A stretch of DNA of 64,000 nucleotides from Polaribacter glomeratus (GCF_002954665.1 NZ_MSCM01000001.1:821786-885785), one strand, 5' to 3'. Positions 7,884-17,361 are shown, counted from the first letter of the stretch. Notes: generated by a model not told the origin, from the sequence alone. Program-made: numbers and translations.

Positions 7884-9161
7884 TTATTTTGCAGGTAAAA
7901 CCATACCAATACATTCCCCAAAACCAATACGCACTTTACTATTTTTACAATGTGCACGCATGATTACAGTATCATTATCGTTAATGAATTTACGAGTTGT
8001 GCCGTCTTTTAACTTTATAGGATTTTGTCCTTTCCAAGTTAACTCTAACATAGAGCCATAGCTGTCTTTAGTTGGTCCAGAAATAGTTCCAGAACCCATC
8101 ATATCGCCAGCTTCTACAGGACAACCGTTAACTGTATGATGCGCTAACTGCTGCGCCATCGTCCAATACATATATTTAAAGTTAGATTTTGCAACCACCG
8201 TTTCTACGCCGTTTTCTGGTTTAATACCTACCTGTAAATGAATATCGTAACTTCCTTTTCCTTTTTGTTGTAGATAAGGTAAAGGTTCATGAACTTGTTT
8301 AGGGCTTTCTACTCTAAAAGGCTCTAAAGCATCTAAAGTTACAATCCAAGGTGAAATAGTAGAAGCAAAGTTTTTACCTAAAAACGGACCTAGTGGTACA
8401 TATTCCCAAGCTTGAATATCTCTTGCCGACCAATCGTTAAACTGTACCAAACCAAAAATATATTCTTCTGTTTCATCAATAGGTATTCTTTCTCCTAAAA
8501 CATTTGCATCCGTAGTAATAAAAGCCATTTCTAGCTCAAAATCTAATAATTTTGTTGGTCCAAATTCTGGAATATTACTACCTTCAAGAGGTTTTGTTTG
8601 TCCGTAAGGTCTTCTTATTTTTGTTCCAGAGGGCACAATAGAAGAACTTCTTCCATGATAACCAACAGGTAGATGCAACCAATTTGGTAACAATGCATTT
8701 TCTGGATCTCTAAATAACGAACCTACATTTGTTGCGTGTTCTTTACTTGCATAAAAATCTGTGTAATCACCAACAGCAACTGGCAATAACATTTCTACTT
8801 CATCCATTCTAAAGATTATTTTTTCTTTATGAACGGCGTTATCTCGTAAACTTCCGTTTTTAACATCAAAAACTTCTGCAATTCTATTTCTTACTAATCT
8901 CCATGTTTTACGACCATCGGCAATAAAATCATTTAAATTGTCTTGTAAAAAAATATCATCGGTTAACGGAATTCCTTCAAAGTATCCTAATTGATGAAAA
9001 GCACCTAAATCTATAGCAAAATCGCCGATTCTACTACCAATGGTAATAATATCGTCTCTAGTAATAAAAACGCCAAAAGGAATATTTTGAATTGGAAAAT
9101 CTGAATCTTCCTTTACTTTTAGCCAAGATTTTCTATTAGGATTATTTGCTGTTATAATCAT
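7884..9161 (-). CDS. fahA: Fumarylacetoacetase
   Basis: 4-Fumarylacetoacetate is hydrolysed to fumarate and acetoacetate, the last step of tyrosine/homogentisate breakdown. The 425-aa length is typical. Residues 1-115 form the small N-terminal domain (SDFPIQNIPFGVF) and the rest is the FAH catalytic fold. Conserved segments include LPVGYHGRSSS, DFELEMAFI (metal-binding acidic residues), FNDWSARDIQ, PLGPFLGKNF and MGSGTISGP. No other tyrosine-catabolic gene is adjacent. It is a single-gene unit with its own promoter and terminator. Confidence 0.93.
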   Translation of the reverse strand: MIITANNPNRKSWLKVKEDSDFPIQNIPFGVFITRDDIITIGSRIGDFAIDLGAFHQLGYFEGIPLTDDIFLQDNLNDFIADGRKTWRLVRNRIAEVFDVKNGSLRDNAVHKEKIIFRMDEVEMLLPVAVGDYTDFYASKEHATNVGSLFRDPENALLPNWLHLPVGYHGRSSSIVPSGTKIRRPYGQTKPLEGSNIPEFGPTKLLDFELEMAFITTDANVLGERIPIDETEEYIFGLVQFNDWSARDIQAWEYVPLGPFLGKNFASTISPWIVTLDALEPFRVESPKQVHEPLPYLQQKGKGSYDIHLQVGIKPENGVETVVAKSNFKYMYWTMAQQLAHHTVNGCPVEAGDMMGSGTISGPTKDSYGSMLELTWKGQNPIKLKDGTTRKFINDNDTVIMRAHCKNSKVRIGFGECIGMVLPAK

Positions 9162-9184
9162 TATTGTAAATTTTTTAATTTCAT

Positions 9185-9192
9185 CAAACCTA
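9185..9192 (-). promoter_or_regulatory. -7 box of fahA promoter
   Basis: Minus-strand TAGGTTTG matches TAnnTTTG, with a TTG (plus-strand CAA at 9216-9218) 23 nt further upstream. It is 24 nt before the ATG. Confidence 0.55.
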
Positions 9193-9328
9193 CATAATTT
9201 TTTGCCATTTTAAAACAAAATAAACATGAAAAACACATTTTTAACAAGACTTTATTTTTAAAATCATAATTATCTCTAAAACATATAAATAATTAGCAAA
9301 ACTTCTTCTTATGCATCTTGTTTTTTGT

Positions 9329-9336
9329 TACTTTTG
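9329..9336 (+). promoter_or_regulatory. -7 box of glyA promoter
   Basis: TACTTTTG matches TAnnTTTG and predicts a start near 9342. It would fall inside the gene if the in-frame TTG at 9318 were used, so it supports ATG 9360 as the real start. Confidence 0.65.
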
Positions 9337-9359
9337 AAACTTCTATTAAAAAAACTAAA

Positions 9360-10634
9360 ATGCAACTAGATAATCAGATTTTTGACCTTATTGAAGAGGA
9401 AAAAGAAAGACAATTAAACGGATTAGAATTAATTGCTTCAGAAAATTTTGTAAGCGATCAAGTGATGAGAGCCCAAGGTTCTATTTTAACAAATAAATAT
9501 GCTGAAGGATATCCTGGAAAGAGATATTATGGAGGTTGTGAAATAGTTGACATTGTAGAGCAAATTGCAATTGATAGAGCTAAAGAATTGTTTGGTGCAG
9601 AATATGTAAATGTTCAGCCACATTCTGGTTCACAAGCAAATACAGCTGTTTTTGCAGCTTGTTTAAATCCTGGAGATAAAATTTTAGGATTTGATTTATC
9701 TCATGGAGGTCATTTAACCCATGGCTCACCAGTAAATTTTTCTGGTAAATTATATACACCTTCATTTTATGGAGTAGAGAAGGAGACTGGTGTTTTAAAT
9801 TATGATAAAATACAAGAAATTGCCACAAAAGAACAGCCAAAATTAATAATTGCTGGTGCTTCTGCATATTCTAGAGACATCGATTTTGAGCGTTTTAGAG
9901 TAATTGCTGATAGTGTTGGTGCTATTTTATTGGCAGATATTTCTCATCCGGCAGGTTTAATTGCTAAAGGTATTTTAAACGATCCTTTACCTCATTGTCA
10001 TATAGTTACGTCTACTACGCACAAAACATTACGTGGACCAAGAGGAGGAATTATCATGATTGGTAAGGATTTCGAAAATCCTTTTGGAGAAACTTTAAAA
10101 AGTGGAAAACCTAAAATGATGTCAACTTTAATAAATTCTGCAGTTTTCCCTGGAAATCAAGGTGGACCTTTAGAGCATGTTATTGCTGCAAAGGCAATTG
10201 CTTTTGGTGAGGCTTTAACAGATGAATTTTTAGAATATCAAATTCAAGTTAAAGAAAATGCTGCGGCAATGGCCAAAGAATTTGTTGCTAAAGGATACAA
10301 TATTATTTCTGGAGGAACAGACAATCATTGTATGTTAATTGATTTACGCAACAAAAATATTTCTGGAAAAGATGCTGAAATCGCTCTTGGAAAAGCAGAT
10401 ATTACGGTAAATAAAAATATGGTTCCTTTTGATGATAAAAGCCCGTTTATAACTTCTGGAATTCGTGTTGGAACTCCTGCAATTACAACTCGTGGTTTAA
10501 AAGTAGAAGATATGGCTGCTGTTGTAAATTTTATAGACGAAGCAATTACGAATGCTGCAAACGATACCGCTTTAGAAAATATTGCAGAAAGAGTTTCTGA
10601 AATGATGAGCTCTAGAAGATTATTTGTAATGTAA
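9360..10634 (+). CDS. glyA: Serine hydroxymethyltransferase
   Basis: Serine and tetrahydrofolate are converted to glycine and 5,10-methylene-THF using PLP. The 424-aa protein begins [14 protein letters not shown] and has the family start [12 protein letters not shown], the motif [13 protein letters not shown], the PLP lysine K222 in [14 protein letters not shown] and a C-terminal [10 protein letters not shown]. Length and motifs are fully typical. The frame is open upstream to 9318, but the promoter lies in that extension and the conserved N-terminus begins at ATG 9360. A terminator follows directly; the gene is monocistronic. Confidence 0.96.
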   Translation: MQLDNQIFDLIEEEKERQLNGLELIASENFVSDQVMRAQGSILTNKYAEGYPGKRYYGGCEIVDIVEQIAIDRAKELFGAEYVNVQPHSGSQANTAVFAACLNPGDKILGFDLSHGGHLTHGSPVNFSGKLYTPSFYGVEKETGVLNYDKIQEIATKEQPKLIIAGASAYSRDIDFERFRVIADSVGAILLADISHPAGLIAKGILNDPLPHCHIVTSTTHKTLRGPRGGIIMIGKDFENPFGETLKSGKPKMMSTLINSAVFPGNQGGPLEHVIAAKAIAFGEALTDEFLEYQIQVKENAAAMAKEFVAKGYNIISGGTDNHCMLIDLRNKNISGKDAEIALGKADITVNKNMVPFDDKSPFITSGIRVGTPAITTRGLKVEDMAAVVNFIDEAITNAANDTALENIAERVSEMMSSRRLFVM

Positions 10635-10666
10635 TAAAATAATTTAGCGATTATCTTTAAAATAAT

Positions 10667-10700
10667 AAAACCAGTGAATCTAAGTTCACTGGTTTTTTTT
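10667..10700. terminator. Bidirectional terminator between glyA and the LacI-type gene
   Basis: The stem AAACCAGTGAA / TTCACTGGTTT has a 6-nt loop and a T8 run on the plus strand. It overlaps the last codons of the convergent regulator gene. Confidence 0.85.
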
Positions 10701-11717
10701 GTTTGATGAATCTCTAATAATTAATTCAGCATTTAAAATTATCTTATTTAAAGTTTGTGTAAAAGAGCTGTTTTTTGCGTGTACTAAAAACGCTTCTGCA
10801 GCTTTTTTTCCAATTTCATCACTATGTTGATTAATACTTGAAATACTTGGTGTTAACATTGCTGTAAAAGGTTCGTTACCAAAGCCAACTAAGGCAATTT
10901 CTTGAGGTATTTTAATGTTATTTTCTAGTAAAACTTGTTGTGCACCAAGAGCTGCATAATCTCCGGCAACATAAACCGCATCAGGTTTATTTTTAAGTGC
11001 TAAAAGTTGTTGCATTTTAGCTCTACCATCTTCAATTGTAAGGCTGCTTTCTATCAATAATTCTTTATCAAGTGGTAAGTTGAACTTATTTAACGCATCC
11101 ACATAACCTCTAATTCTATTATTAAAAATTCTTGTTCGTTTATAACCACCAATATGAGCTATTCTTTTACATCCCTGATTTACAAGGTGCTCTACAATTA
11201 AAGAACTGCTTGCATAATCATCAATACCTACATAATCTACATTTAAGTTATTTTCTCCTCTATCAAACAAAATTAAAGGGATTCCATTTTTCTTAATTTT
11301 CTTAAAATACACTAAATCGGTTGTTTCATTTGCCATAGAAGCTATAATTCCGTCAACTTGTGTAAATAGTAAAGTATCTATGCTGTCACATTCTTTTTTA
11401 AAAGATTCATTAGATTGTGTAATAATAATATTATACCCTTCTTTATTTAAAACCTGTTCAATATTTTCTATGACGGATGAAAAAAAGTTGCTGTTCGTTT
11501 TTGGCACAATAACGCCCACTAAATTACTTTTTCCACTTCGTAAAGCACTTGCCAAATGGTTTGGTTGATAGTTTAAGTTTTTAGCAACTTGCCTAACGGC
11601 AATTTTTGTTTTATCACTAATTCTAGAGTCGTTATGTAATGCTTTAGAAACCGCTGCTGCAGAAATATTTAGAACACTGGCAATATCTTTTATTGTGGTT
11701 TTCTTTTTGTTTGTCAA
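10686..11717 (-). CDS. LacI/GalR-family transcriptional regulator (probable KDG pathway repressor)
   Basis: The product has an N-terminal helix-turn-helix (TIKDIASVLNISAAAVSKAL, about 8-27), a hinge helix NHLASALRSGKSN, and a periplasmic-binding-like effector domain (about 60-340) with DGIIASMANE and VGIDDYASS motifs. I place the start at TTG 11717 (MTNKKKTTIKDIA). The frame is open up to 11777, but that extension contains the promoter and operator. It is divergent from kdgK-eda, with one operator over its own start site and one before kdgK. It is therefore probably an autorepressing local regulator answering to 2-keto-3-deoxygluconate or a related sugar acid. Confidence 0.88.
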   Translation of the reverse strand: MTNKKKTTIKDIASVLNISAAAVSKALHNDSRISDKTKIAVRQVAKNLNYQPNHLASALRSGKSNLVGVIVPKTNSNFFSSVIENIEQVLNKEGYNIIITQSNESFKKECDSIDTLLFTQVDGIIASMANETTDLVYFKKIKKNGIPLILFDRGENNLNVDYVGIDDYASSSLIVEHLVNQGCKRIAHIGGYKRTRIFNNRIRGYVDALNKFNLPLDKELLIESSLTIEDGRAKMQQLLALKNKPDAVYVAGDYAALGAQQVLLENNIKIPQEIALVGFGNEPFTAMLTPSISSINQHSDEIGKKAAEAFLVHAKNSSFTQTLNKIILNAELIIRDSSNKKNQ

Positions 11718-11734
11718 AATTATTATATATTTGC

Positions 11735-11746
11735 TTAAACGTTTAA
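11735..11746. promoter_or_regulatory. LacI-type operator O1 (over the regulator's own transcription start)
   Basis: This perfect palindrome TTAAACGTTTAA has the central CG typical of LacI-family sites. It lies just downstream of the regulator -7 box, covering the predicted start, as expected for autorepression. Confidence 0.8.
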
Positions 11747-11747
11747 A

Positions 11748-11777
11748 CAAAGGTAACTTGTTTACCCTTATAATCAA
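11748..11777 (-). promoter_or_regulatory. Promoter of the LacI-type gene
   Basis: On the minus strand TTG (plus CAA 11775-11777) is followed after 19 nt by TACCTTTG (11755-11748), a near-ideal Bacteroidota promoter. Transcription starts about 25 nt before the TTG start codon at 11717. Confidence 0.75.
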
Positions 11778-11822
11778 AACAAATTGAAAAATATAGGTTT
11801 TGATTTTATTTTAACAATCTGC

Positions 11823-11834
11823 TTAAACGTTTAA
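11823..11834. promoter_or_regulatory. LacI-type operator O2 (upstream of kdgK)
   Basis: This is the same TTAAACGTTTAA palindrome, in the same GC-prefixed context as O1. The centres are 88 bp apart. It lies 35 bp before the kdgK ATG. Confidence 0.8.
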
Positions 11835-11869
11835 CCAATTTAACTTAAACAATTAAAATTAGATAAAAA

Positions 11870-12910
11870 ATGGGTAAAGTAGTAACATTTGGAGAGATCA
11901 TGTTAAGATTAGCTCCGCAAGGATTTTTAAGATTTTCACAAGCTAATAATTTTGATGTAGTTTATGGTGGTGGAGAATCTAACGTTGCAGTTTCATTAGC
12001 TAATTACGGGGTAGATGTTGATTTTGTAACACGTTTGCCAAAAAATGATATTGGTGAATGTGCCATGATGGAAATGAGAAAACGTGGAGTAGGAGTTGAT
12101 AAAATTGTATATGGTGGTGATCGTTTAGGAATTTATTTTTTAGAAACTGGTGCAGTTTCTAGAGGTTCTAAAGTCGTGTATGATAGAGCACATTCTGCAA
12201 TTGCGGAAATAGAATCTGGAATGATTGATTGGAATGCAGTTTTTGAAGGTGTAGAATGGTTTCATTGGACCGGCATTACGCCTGCAATTTCTCAAGGTGC
12301 TGCGGATGTTTGTCTAGAAGCTGTTAAAATTGCTAGTGCAAAAGGAATTACTATTTCTACAGATTTAAATTACAGAGCTAAACTTTGGAATTACGGTGGC
12401 GATAGAGAAGCAATAATGACAGAATTAACGTCTTATTGCGATGTTATTTTAGGAAACGAAGAAGATGCAGAAAAACATTTTGGAATTCATCCAGAAGGTT
12501 TAGATGTGCACAAACACGGACATGATGTAAAAGCAGAGGCTTTTTTATCAGTTTGTAAACAAATGATGGAAAAATTTCCACGAGCTAAAAAAGTAATTAC
12601 CACTTTAAGAGGTTCAATTTCTGCTTCTCATAATACTTGGGCTGGAGTTTTATATGATGGAAAAAAAATGTTAGAAACGCGTCAATATCAAATTACAGAT
12701 ATCGTAGATAGAGTAGGTGGTGGTGATTCTTTTATGGGAGGTTTAATCTACGGATTATTAAAATACCCAGAAGATGATCAAAATGCTTTAGACTTTGCTG
12801 TTGCAGCTTCTTGTTTAAAACACACAATAAAAGGCGATGCAAACTTAGTTACCGTTGCAGAAGTAGAAAAATTAATGGGTGGTGACGCATCAGGTAGAGT
12901 AGCACGTTAA
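11870..12910 (+). CDS. kdgK: 2-dehydro-3-deoxygluconate (KDG) kinase, PfkB family
   Basis: KDG is phosphorylated to KDPG with ATP. The 346-aa ribokinase-fold protein has the sugar-binding motif GGGESNVAVSLA (33-44) and the anion hole/catalytic base D286 in VGGGDSF, a form common in KDG kinases instead of the usual GAGD. It lies directly before KDPG aldolase (85 nt), which defines the pathway: KDG to KDPG to pyruvate plus glyceraldehyde 3-phosphate. In marine flavobacteria this route takes products of alginate or pectin breakdown. The polysaccharide lyases are not in this window. Operator O2 lies upstream. Confidence 0.92.
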   Translation: MGKVVTFGEIMLRLAPQGFLRFSQANNFDVVYGGGESNVAVSLANYGVDVDFVTRLPKNDIGECAMMEMRKRGVGVDKIVYGGDRLGIYFLETGAVSRGSKVVYDRAHSAIAEIESGMIDWNAVFEGVEWFHWTGITPAISQGAADVCLEAVKIASAKGITISTDLNYRAKLWNYGGDREAIMTELTSYCDVILGNEEDAEKHFGIHPEGLDVHKHGHDVKAEAFLSVCKQMMEKFPRAKKVITTLRGSISASHNTWAGVLYDGKKMLETRQYQITDIVDRVGGGDSFMGGLIYGLLKYPEDDQNALDFAVAASCLKHTIKGDANLVTVAEVEKLMGGDASGRVAR

Positions 12911-12995
12911 ATTAGGTTTAATTGATTTTTACTCTTATTTATTTTATCGGATGAAAACAATTACACGGGTACACAAATAAAAAATTATACAAATT

Positions 12996-13661
12996 ATGGC
13001 ACAATTTACAAGGTTAGAAGTAGCGCAAATAATGAAGGATACCGGAATGGTACCTTTGTTTTATCATAAAGATCTAGAAATTAGTAAAAAAGTAATTACT
13101 GCTTGTTACAAAGGCGGTGCAAGACTTTTAGAATTTACAGCTCGTGGAGATTTCGCGCACGAAGTTTTTGGAGAATTAGTAAAATATGTAACGAAAGAAT
13201 TACCAGGAATGGTTATGGGCGTTGGTTCTGTAACAGATGCAGCAGCAGCTTCAAGATTTATGTCTTTAGGTGCAAATTTTATTGTAACTCCTGTTTTAAG
13301 AGAAGACATTGCAATTGTTTGTAATAGACGTAAAGTTTTATGGTCTCCAGGATGTGGAACGCTTACAGAAATTGCAAGAGCAGAAGAATTAGGATGCGAA
13401 ATTGTAAAATTATTTCCTGGTGATATTTATGGTCCTCAGTTTGTAAAAGGAATTAAAGGGCCACAACCATGGACAAGTATTATGCCAACTGGCGGAGTAT
13501 CACCAACTAGAGAAAATTTAGAAGGTTGGTTTAAAGCAGGTGTAACTAGTGTTGGTATGGGATCGCAATTAATGGCTAAAGATGCTGATGGTAATTTTGA
13601 TTATGCTAAAATTGAGAGTTTAACTAAAAGTGCAATTGAGATTATACAAGACTTAAAATAA
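12996..13661 (+). CDS. eda: 2-dehydro-3-deoxyphosphogluconate (KDPG) aldolase
   Basis: KDPG is cleaved to pyruvate and glyceraldehyde 3-phosphate. This 221-aa class I aldolase has the TIM-barrel pattern, general base E46 in LLEFTARGD, phosphate-contacting GVGSVTD (75-81) and the Schiff-base lysine K138 in CEIVKLFPGD. It is the second gene of the kdgK-eda operon and ends at a strong terminator. The neighbouring LacI-type regulator and operator pair suggest sugar-acid induction. Confidence 0.94.
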   Translation: MAQFTRLEVAQIMKDTGMVPLFYHKDLEISKKVITACYKGGARLLEFTARGDFAHEVFGELVKYVTKELPGMVMGVGSVTDAAAASRFMSLGANFIVTPVLREDIAIVCNRRKVLWSPGCGTLTEIARAEELGCEIVKLFPGDIYGPQFVKGIKGPQPWTSIMPTGGVSPTRENLEGWFKAGVTSVGMGSQLMAKDADGNFDYAKIESLTKSAIEIIQDLK

Positions 13662-13696
13662 TAGTTTTATGAGGTTGATTAGTTTATAAAACAAAC

Positions 13697-13730
13697 AAAA
13701 ACCCAAAGTTCATTGTAACTTTGGGTTTTT
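13697..13730 (+). terminator. Terminator of kdgK-eda operon
   Basis: The stem AAAAACCCAAAGTT / AACTTTGGGTTTTT has a 6-nt loop and a T run. The right arm also contains TAACTTTG (13716-13723), a match to the -7 consensus 24 nt before the next gene, so the same bases might serve as that gene's promoter. No -33 box was found, so this is tentative. Confidence 0.88.
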
Positions 13731-13746
13731 TATTTAAATAATTTTC

Positions 13747-14598
13747 ATGAAACATAACAAGGCAATTTTTTATATGATATTTAGTGTTTTAGCGTTCTCG
13801 TTAATGAACACTGTTGTAAAATATTTAAATGTTTTTAATGTGTATCAAATTGTGTTTTTTAGATCTATTGGTACGTTGGCATTTACAGTTCCTTTAATTA
13901 TAAAATATAAAATTCCGTTTTTAGGAACTCATAAAAAATTATTGACCCTTAGAGGCCTCGCAGGTGTTATTTCATTAACCTGTTTTTTTCAATCTTTAAA
14001 TTATTTAGCAATTGGAACTGCTGTTTCTTTAAGGTATACTTCACCTATTTTTGCAGCCATTTTTGCGCTAATTTTTTTAAAAGAGAAAATTAAATTGATG
14101 CAATGGTTTCTTTTTATTGTTGCATTTATTGGTGTTTTAATTATTAAAGGATTTGGAGTTGAAGTTAATTCAATAGGTCTTTTATTTATTTTTTGTTCGG
14201 CAATTTCTTTAGGTCTCATTTTTGTAATTATTCGTAAAATTGGAGATAAAGAAAATCCATTAATTATCATAAATTATTTTATGGTGATGGCTTTTGTTTT
14301 TGGAGGAATCATGTCTATCAATAATTGGAGAAATCCCACTCTAAATGAATGGGTTCTTCTATTAAGTTTAGGCGTTTTTGGTTATGTTGGTCAGTTATAT
14401 ATGACCAAAGCATTTCAATTACATGAAACAAATGTGATAGCGCCACTAAAATATTTAGAAGTTATATTTATGATTATAATTGGTGCTTCTTGGTTTGGTG
14501 AAATTTATAACCTTTGGACTTTGCTAGGTATATTTTTAATTTTATTAGGCCTTGTTTACAACATCTATTTAAAAAGGCAAAAAGATAAGATTGGTTAA
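13747..14598 (+). CDS. EamA-family (DMT superfamily) transporter
   Basis: This 283-aa inner-membrane protein has two EamA repeats and about ten hydrophobic helices. Conserved features are FRSIGTLAFTVP near residue 40, the repeat-end motif RYTSPIFAAIFALIFLKE (about 97-114) and its second-half counterpart PLKYLEVIFMIIIGASWFGE. Members export or import small metabolites; the substrate cannot be read from sequence. It starts 16 nt after the kdgK-eda terminator, so any read-through would link it to that operon. A hairpin-type terminator follows. Confidence 0.85.
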   Translation: MKHNKAIFYMIFSVLAFSLMNTVVKYLNVFNVYQIVFFRSIGTLAFTVPLIIKYKIPFLGTHKKLLTLRGLAGVISLTCFFQSLNYLAIGTAVSLRYTSPIFAAIFALIFLKEKIKLMQWFLFIVAFIGVLIIKGFGVEVNSIGLLFIFCSAISLGLIFVIIRKIGDKENPLIIINYFMVMAFVFGGIMSINNWRNPTLNEWVLLLSLGVFGYVGQLYMTKAFQLHETNVIAPLKYLEVIFMIIIGASWFGEIYNLWTLLGIFLILLGLVYNIYLKRQKDKIG

Positions 14599-14610
14599 AA
14601 GGCCATCCTA

Positions 14611-14640
14611 AAAAAATACTTTTTTTAGTATTTTAATTTT
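14611..14640 (+). terminator. Probable terminator after EamA gene
   Basis: The stem AAAATACT / AGTATTTT has a T6 loop and is followed by AATTTTT. It is AT-only and therefore weak. Confidence 0.5.
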
Positions 14641-14865
14641 TAAATAAAAACGGTTCATTTATAAATTAGAATTAAAGAAGTTTATCTCCTATTCTAATAG
14701 ACTAAATATATTTATTCAATAATTTCCTAATCAGCAAATAATAATACTTTGATTTTCAAATTTAAACAAATAAATAATTTATACTTTTAATACTTAGGTA
14801 AATAACAAATAAGATTTTACTAGGTTTTTTAAAAAAATAAAAGAGTGTACTATTTTACGCAAGGT

Positions 14866-15225
14866 TTAATTTAGAAACTCATTTTTGTCTGTTATTCTAA
14901 AACAATTTTCTGATCCTAAATACTTGGGATTTCCAAGTTCTTCTGACCAAAAACCTTCTAAAACATTTTTATTTAAGCATTTATAAATTACAACCCCTTT
15001 GTACGTTTTATTTTCAAAACCCTTGTAATTAAAGTTGATAACAAGAATGTTATTTTTAAAAAAGCCTGTTCCAAATTGTTTTTGTGTATTGTTAATGAAC
15101 CATTTAGCTATAATTCGCTCGTTTTCATCCAAAGTTAAGGAAAGGGTTCCATTATAAGTATTTTCATCAGCATCTTGATTGCTTCCTAATATCGAAAATT
15201 CTCCTATTAAATCTTTTATTTTCAT
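14866..15225 (-). CDS. Hypothetical beta-rich protein
   Basis: This 119-aa protein has no signal peptide or membrane segment. It alternates short beta strands and turns: YNGTLSLTLDEN, IIAKWFINNTQ, GTGFFKNNILVINFNY, YKGVVIYKCLN, LEGFWSEELGNPKYLGSENC. This recalls small beta-barrel proteins of the lipocalin/avidin type, but no family is assignable. It lies 34 nt downstream of a large surface-lipoprotein gene on the same strand and may be cotranscribed. The right-hand stretch 14641-14865 holds nothing I recognise. Confidence 0.65.
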   Translation of the reverse strand: MKIKDLIGEFSILGSNQDADENTYNGTLSLTLDENERIIAKWFINNTQKQFGTGFFKNNILVINFNYKGFENKTYKGVVIYKCLNKNVLEGFWSEELGNPKYLGSENCFRITDKNEFLN

Positions 15226-15259
15226 TTATTTTAAAGGTTTTACTCTCAATAAACTAGAT

Positions 15260-17332
15260 TTATCTGATGATTTCTAGAAAAATATCTGCTTTATTATTAA
15301 TATTATTTTTCAGGTTTTCTCTTCTCATTCCGCTTGAAATCGAAACTATTTCACCTTTATAATTTTCAAAAATAATATGTGGATATCCTTTGGTCATAAA
15401 ATTTTGAATTTGTTGAGTATTTCTATTGTAAATTATTGCCTCTTTTTTTTGCTGACCATCGTCATTTACAGACCAGTTTGGGTTGTTATTTGAACCATAA
15501 ATATTTTGTCCATCTATACTCACTCCGGATGCAAAATTAGGTTGATTAAAAGATGCCAAAGCAGAAAAATTATTGGTAGAAAATAATTGTTTTTCGTTAA
15601 AATTTATAATAAAATTAGCTGCAGCATTATAATTTGCATTTCTTTTTTCATTTTCACTTATGTTAATCGCAACAGTTTTTACTTCGGATAGAAACCCGTT
15701 TGAGTTTATATTATAAAGAATGCTATTCGATTCATTTTTATGACCAACTAAAAGTTGATTGTTTTTAATTTCGAAAATGCTGTAATTATTATTTGGTTGA
15801 AATCCTGTAAAATGAGGCTTTTTGTTTATCAGAGTTAAGTTGCCATTATTTCTTGAATAGGTATAAATATGGTTGCTATCAGTAAAAGTCCAAAACCCAG
15901 ATGTTGTAAACATAAAATCGTGAATTGAGCCAATAGTATTAGGTTTTAGGTTGTATTTAAACTTTAAAGTATTGGCATTGTAAACTTGTAATTCTCCTCC
16001 ATTTTCTAGAAAAATTTCTTCACCATAGTTAGATGTAAAAGTTTCAATTGGTAAATTAGTGTATGTATTTGGCGATATATCAGAAATTGCTTCCGTTTTA
16101 TTGGTTTCATAATTAAACCTATGAATTTTTATAGCATTTGATTCATTGCTTTCATATCCAAAAAAATAAATAATAGGTTTATTAGGATTTATTGCATAGG
16201 ATAGAACGCTGTTCATATTAAAAATTTCGTCTCTTTTATAATCAACTTCTCTAGTTACAGTATAGTTATCGTAACTATCATAGGTTTTATTTCCAAAAAT
16301 ATCATATACATTAATTTTATAGTAGGGTTTTTCTAAATAGGGCGGATTTTGATCAATAAAACTAGTTACATTTTTATCAGTAATTTTTATAACGTCTATG
16401 TTTTGTTCCCCAAATCCTGATATGTTAGGGGCAAAGTTTGAGTAAGAAATTTCATAGTATAAAAAGTAGGGCATTTCGCTTTTCTCCCAATTTAAATGTA
16501 TCGTATTATTAATTACTTGTGGTACATTTAAGTTAACAGGTGTTGCTTCTAAAGTATAGGTGTCTAATGTTTGTAAATCGCTTTCGCCTAATACGTTGTC
16601 TTTAATTTTTATCCTAAGAAAATAACACAGACGTTCTACATTTGGTGGTAAAAGATCTGTAAAAATAGCAGTATTTACATCTAAAATTGTTTCAATTAAT
16701 ATTGCATTGCTTTTAGAGCAATTTGTACCCGAACTTCTATAGATTTCATAAGCAATAAATTCTTGATTTCCGGTATAAACGTCCCAAGTGTAACTTAATA
16801 TATTTTTATATTCAATAGCTTGGTTTCGTGCAAAAGTGTCTGAAATTAAATCTATTTCAATAGGAGTATAAGGTTTAAGGAATGCTTTTAAAATATCTAA
16901 ATTACCATCTGAATCAACATCAAATCGAGTTTTAAAAACAAGTTCGTTGTTCGTTAATTTGGTGACAGCTAGTTCCTCCGATTGATTTAATTGATTTGAT
17001 AAAATTATGACACCATTTTCTAGGCTCCAATTTAAAGTGTTAGAAATATAGGTGCAATCACTGTTTTGGTATACATATTCTTTATAAATTCCGTTTTCTA
17101 AAAACACCAGATAATCACGTCCACAATCTTGATAATTAACAGGAACCGGTGAAAATTTTCCATTAAATTCTATATTAAATATTGCCCAAGTTCCTAATAA
17201 ATCCCTGGCCGAAGCAGATTTATGAACATCGGAATAAAACCTTGTGTTTAAATCAAAGATATCATCTTCATTAGAACACGAGGTAAATAGAGTATAGATT
17301 ATTAATAGAAAGTAATAGAATTTAAATTTCAT
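15260..17332 (-). CDS. Surface lipoprotein with lipocalin-like, fibronectin III-like and propeller-like regions
   Basis: The product is about 690 aa. I prefer ATG 17332 (MKFKFYYFLLI) over 17341. A lipoprotein signal ends at LFTSC, followed by acidic residues SNEDD as in exported Bacteroidota lipoproteins. A lipocalin-like domain begins at RDLLGTWAIFNIEFNG (about 45-150). Two fibronectin-type-III-like segments follow (about 155-260 and 265-370, with YEIYRSSG and YEISYSN). The C-terminal half has repeated short beta motifs resembling a propeller. Function is unknown; surface binding is inferred from architecture. Start and stop lie close to neighbours on the same strand (mnmE upstream). Confidence 0.75.
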   Translation of the reverse strand: MKFKFYYFLLIIYTLFTSCSNEDDIFDLNTRFYSDVHKSASARDLLGTWAIFNIEFNGKFSPVPVNYQDCGRDYLVFLENGIYKEYVYQNSDCTYISNTLNWSLENGVIILSNQLNQSEELAVTKLTNNELVFKTRFDVDSDGNLDILKAFLKPYTPIEIDLISDTFARNQAIEYKNILSYTWDVYTGNQEFIAYEIYRSSGTNCSKSNAILIETILDVNTAIFTDLLPPNVERLCYFLRIKIKDNVLGESDLQTLDTYTLEATPVNLNVPQVINNTIHLNWEKSEMPYFLYYEISYSNFAPNISGFGEQNIDVIKITDKNVTSFIDQNPPYLEKPYYKINVYDIFGNKTYDSYDNYTVTREVDYKRDEIFNMNSVLSYAINPNKPIIYFFGYESNESNAIKIHRFNYETNKTEAISDISPNTYTNLPIETFTSNYGEEIFLENGGELQVYNANTLKFKYNLKPNTIGSIHDFMFTTSGFWTFTDSNHIYTYSRNNGNLTLINKKPHFTGFQPNNNYSIFEIKNNQLLVGHKNESNSILYNINSNGFLSEVKTVAINISENEKRNANYNAAANFIINFNEKQLFSTNNFSALASFNQPNFASGVSIDGQNIYGSNNNPNWSVNDDGQQKKEAIIYNRNTQQIQNFMTKGYPHIIFENYKGEIVSISSGMRRENLKNNINNKADIFLEIIR

Positions 17333-17361
17333 AAAAGGCAATTAATTTTTAAAAGAGGTTA

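Noticed and set aside
9318..9359. Upstream extension of glyA from TTG 9318
   Set aside because: It includes the -7 box, and GlyA proteins begin at the [10 protein letters not shown] position.
11718..11777. Upstream extension of the LacI-type regulator from 11777
   Set aside because: It contains the regulator's own promoter and operator O1; the HTH begins directly after TTG 11717.
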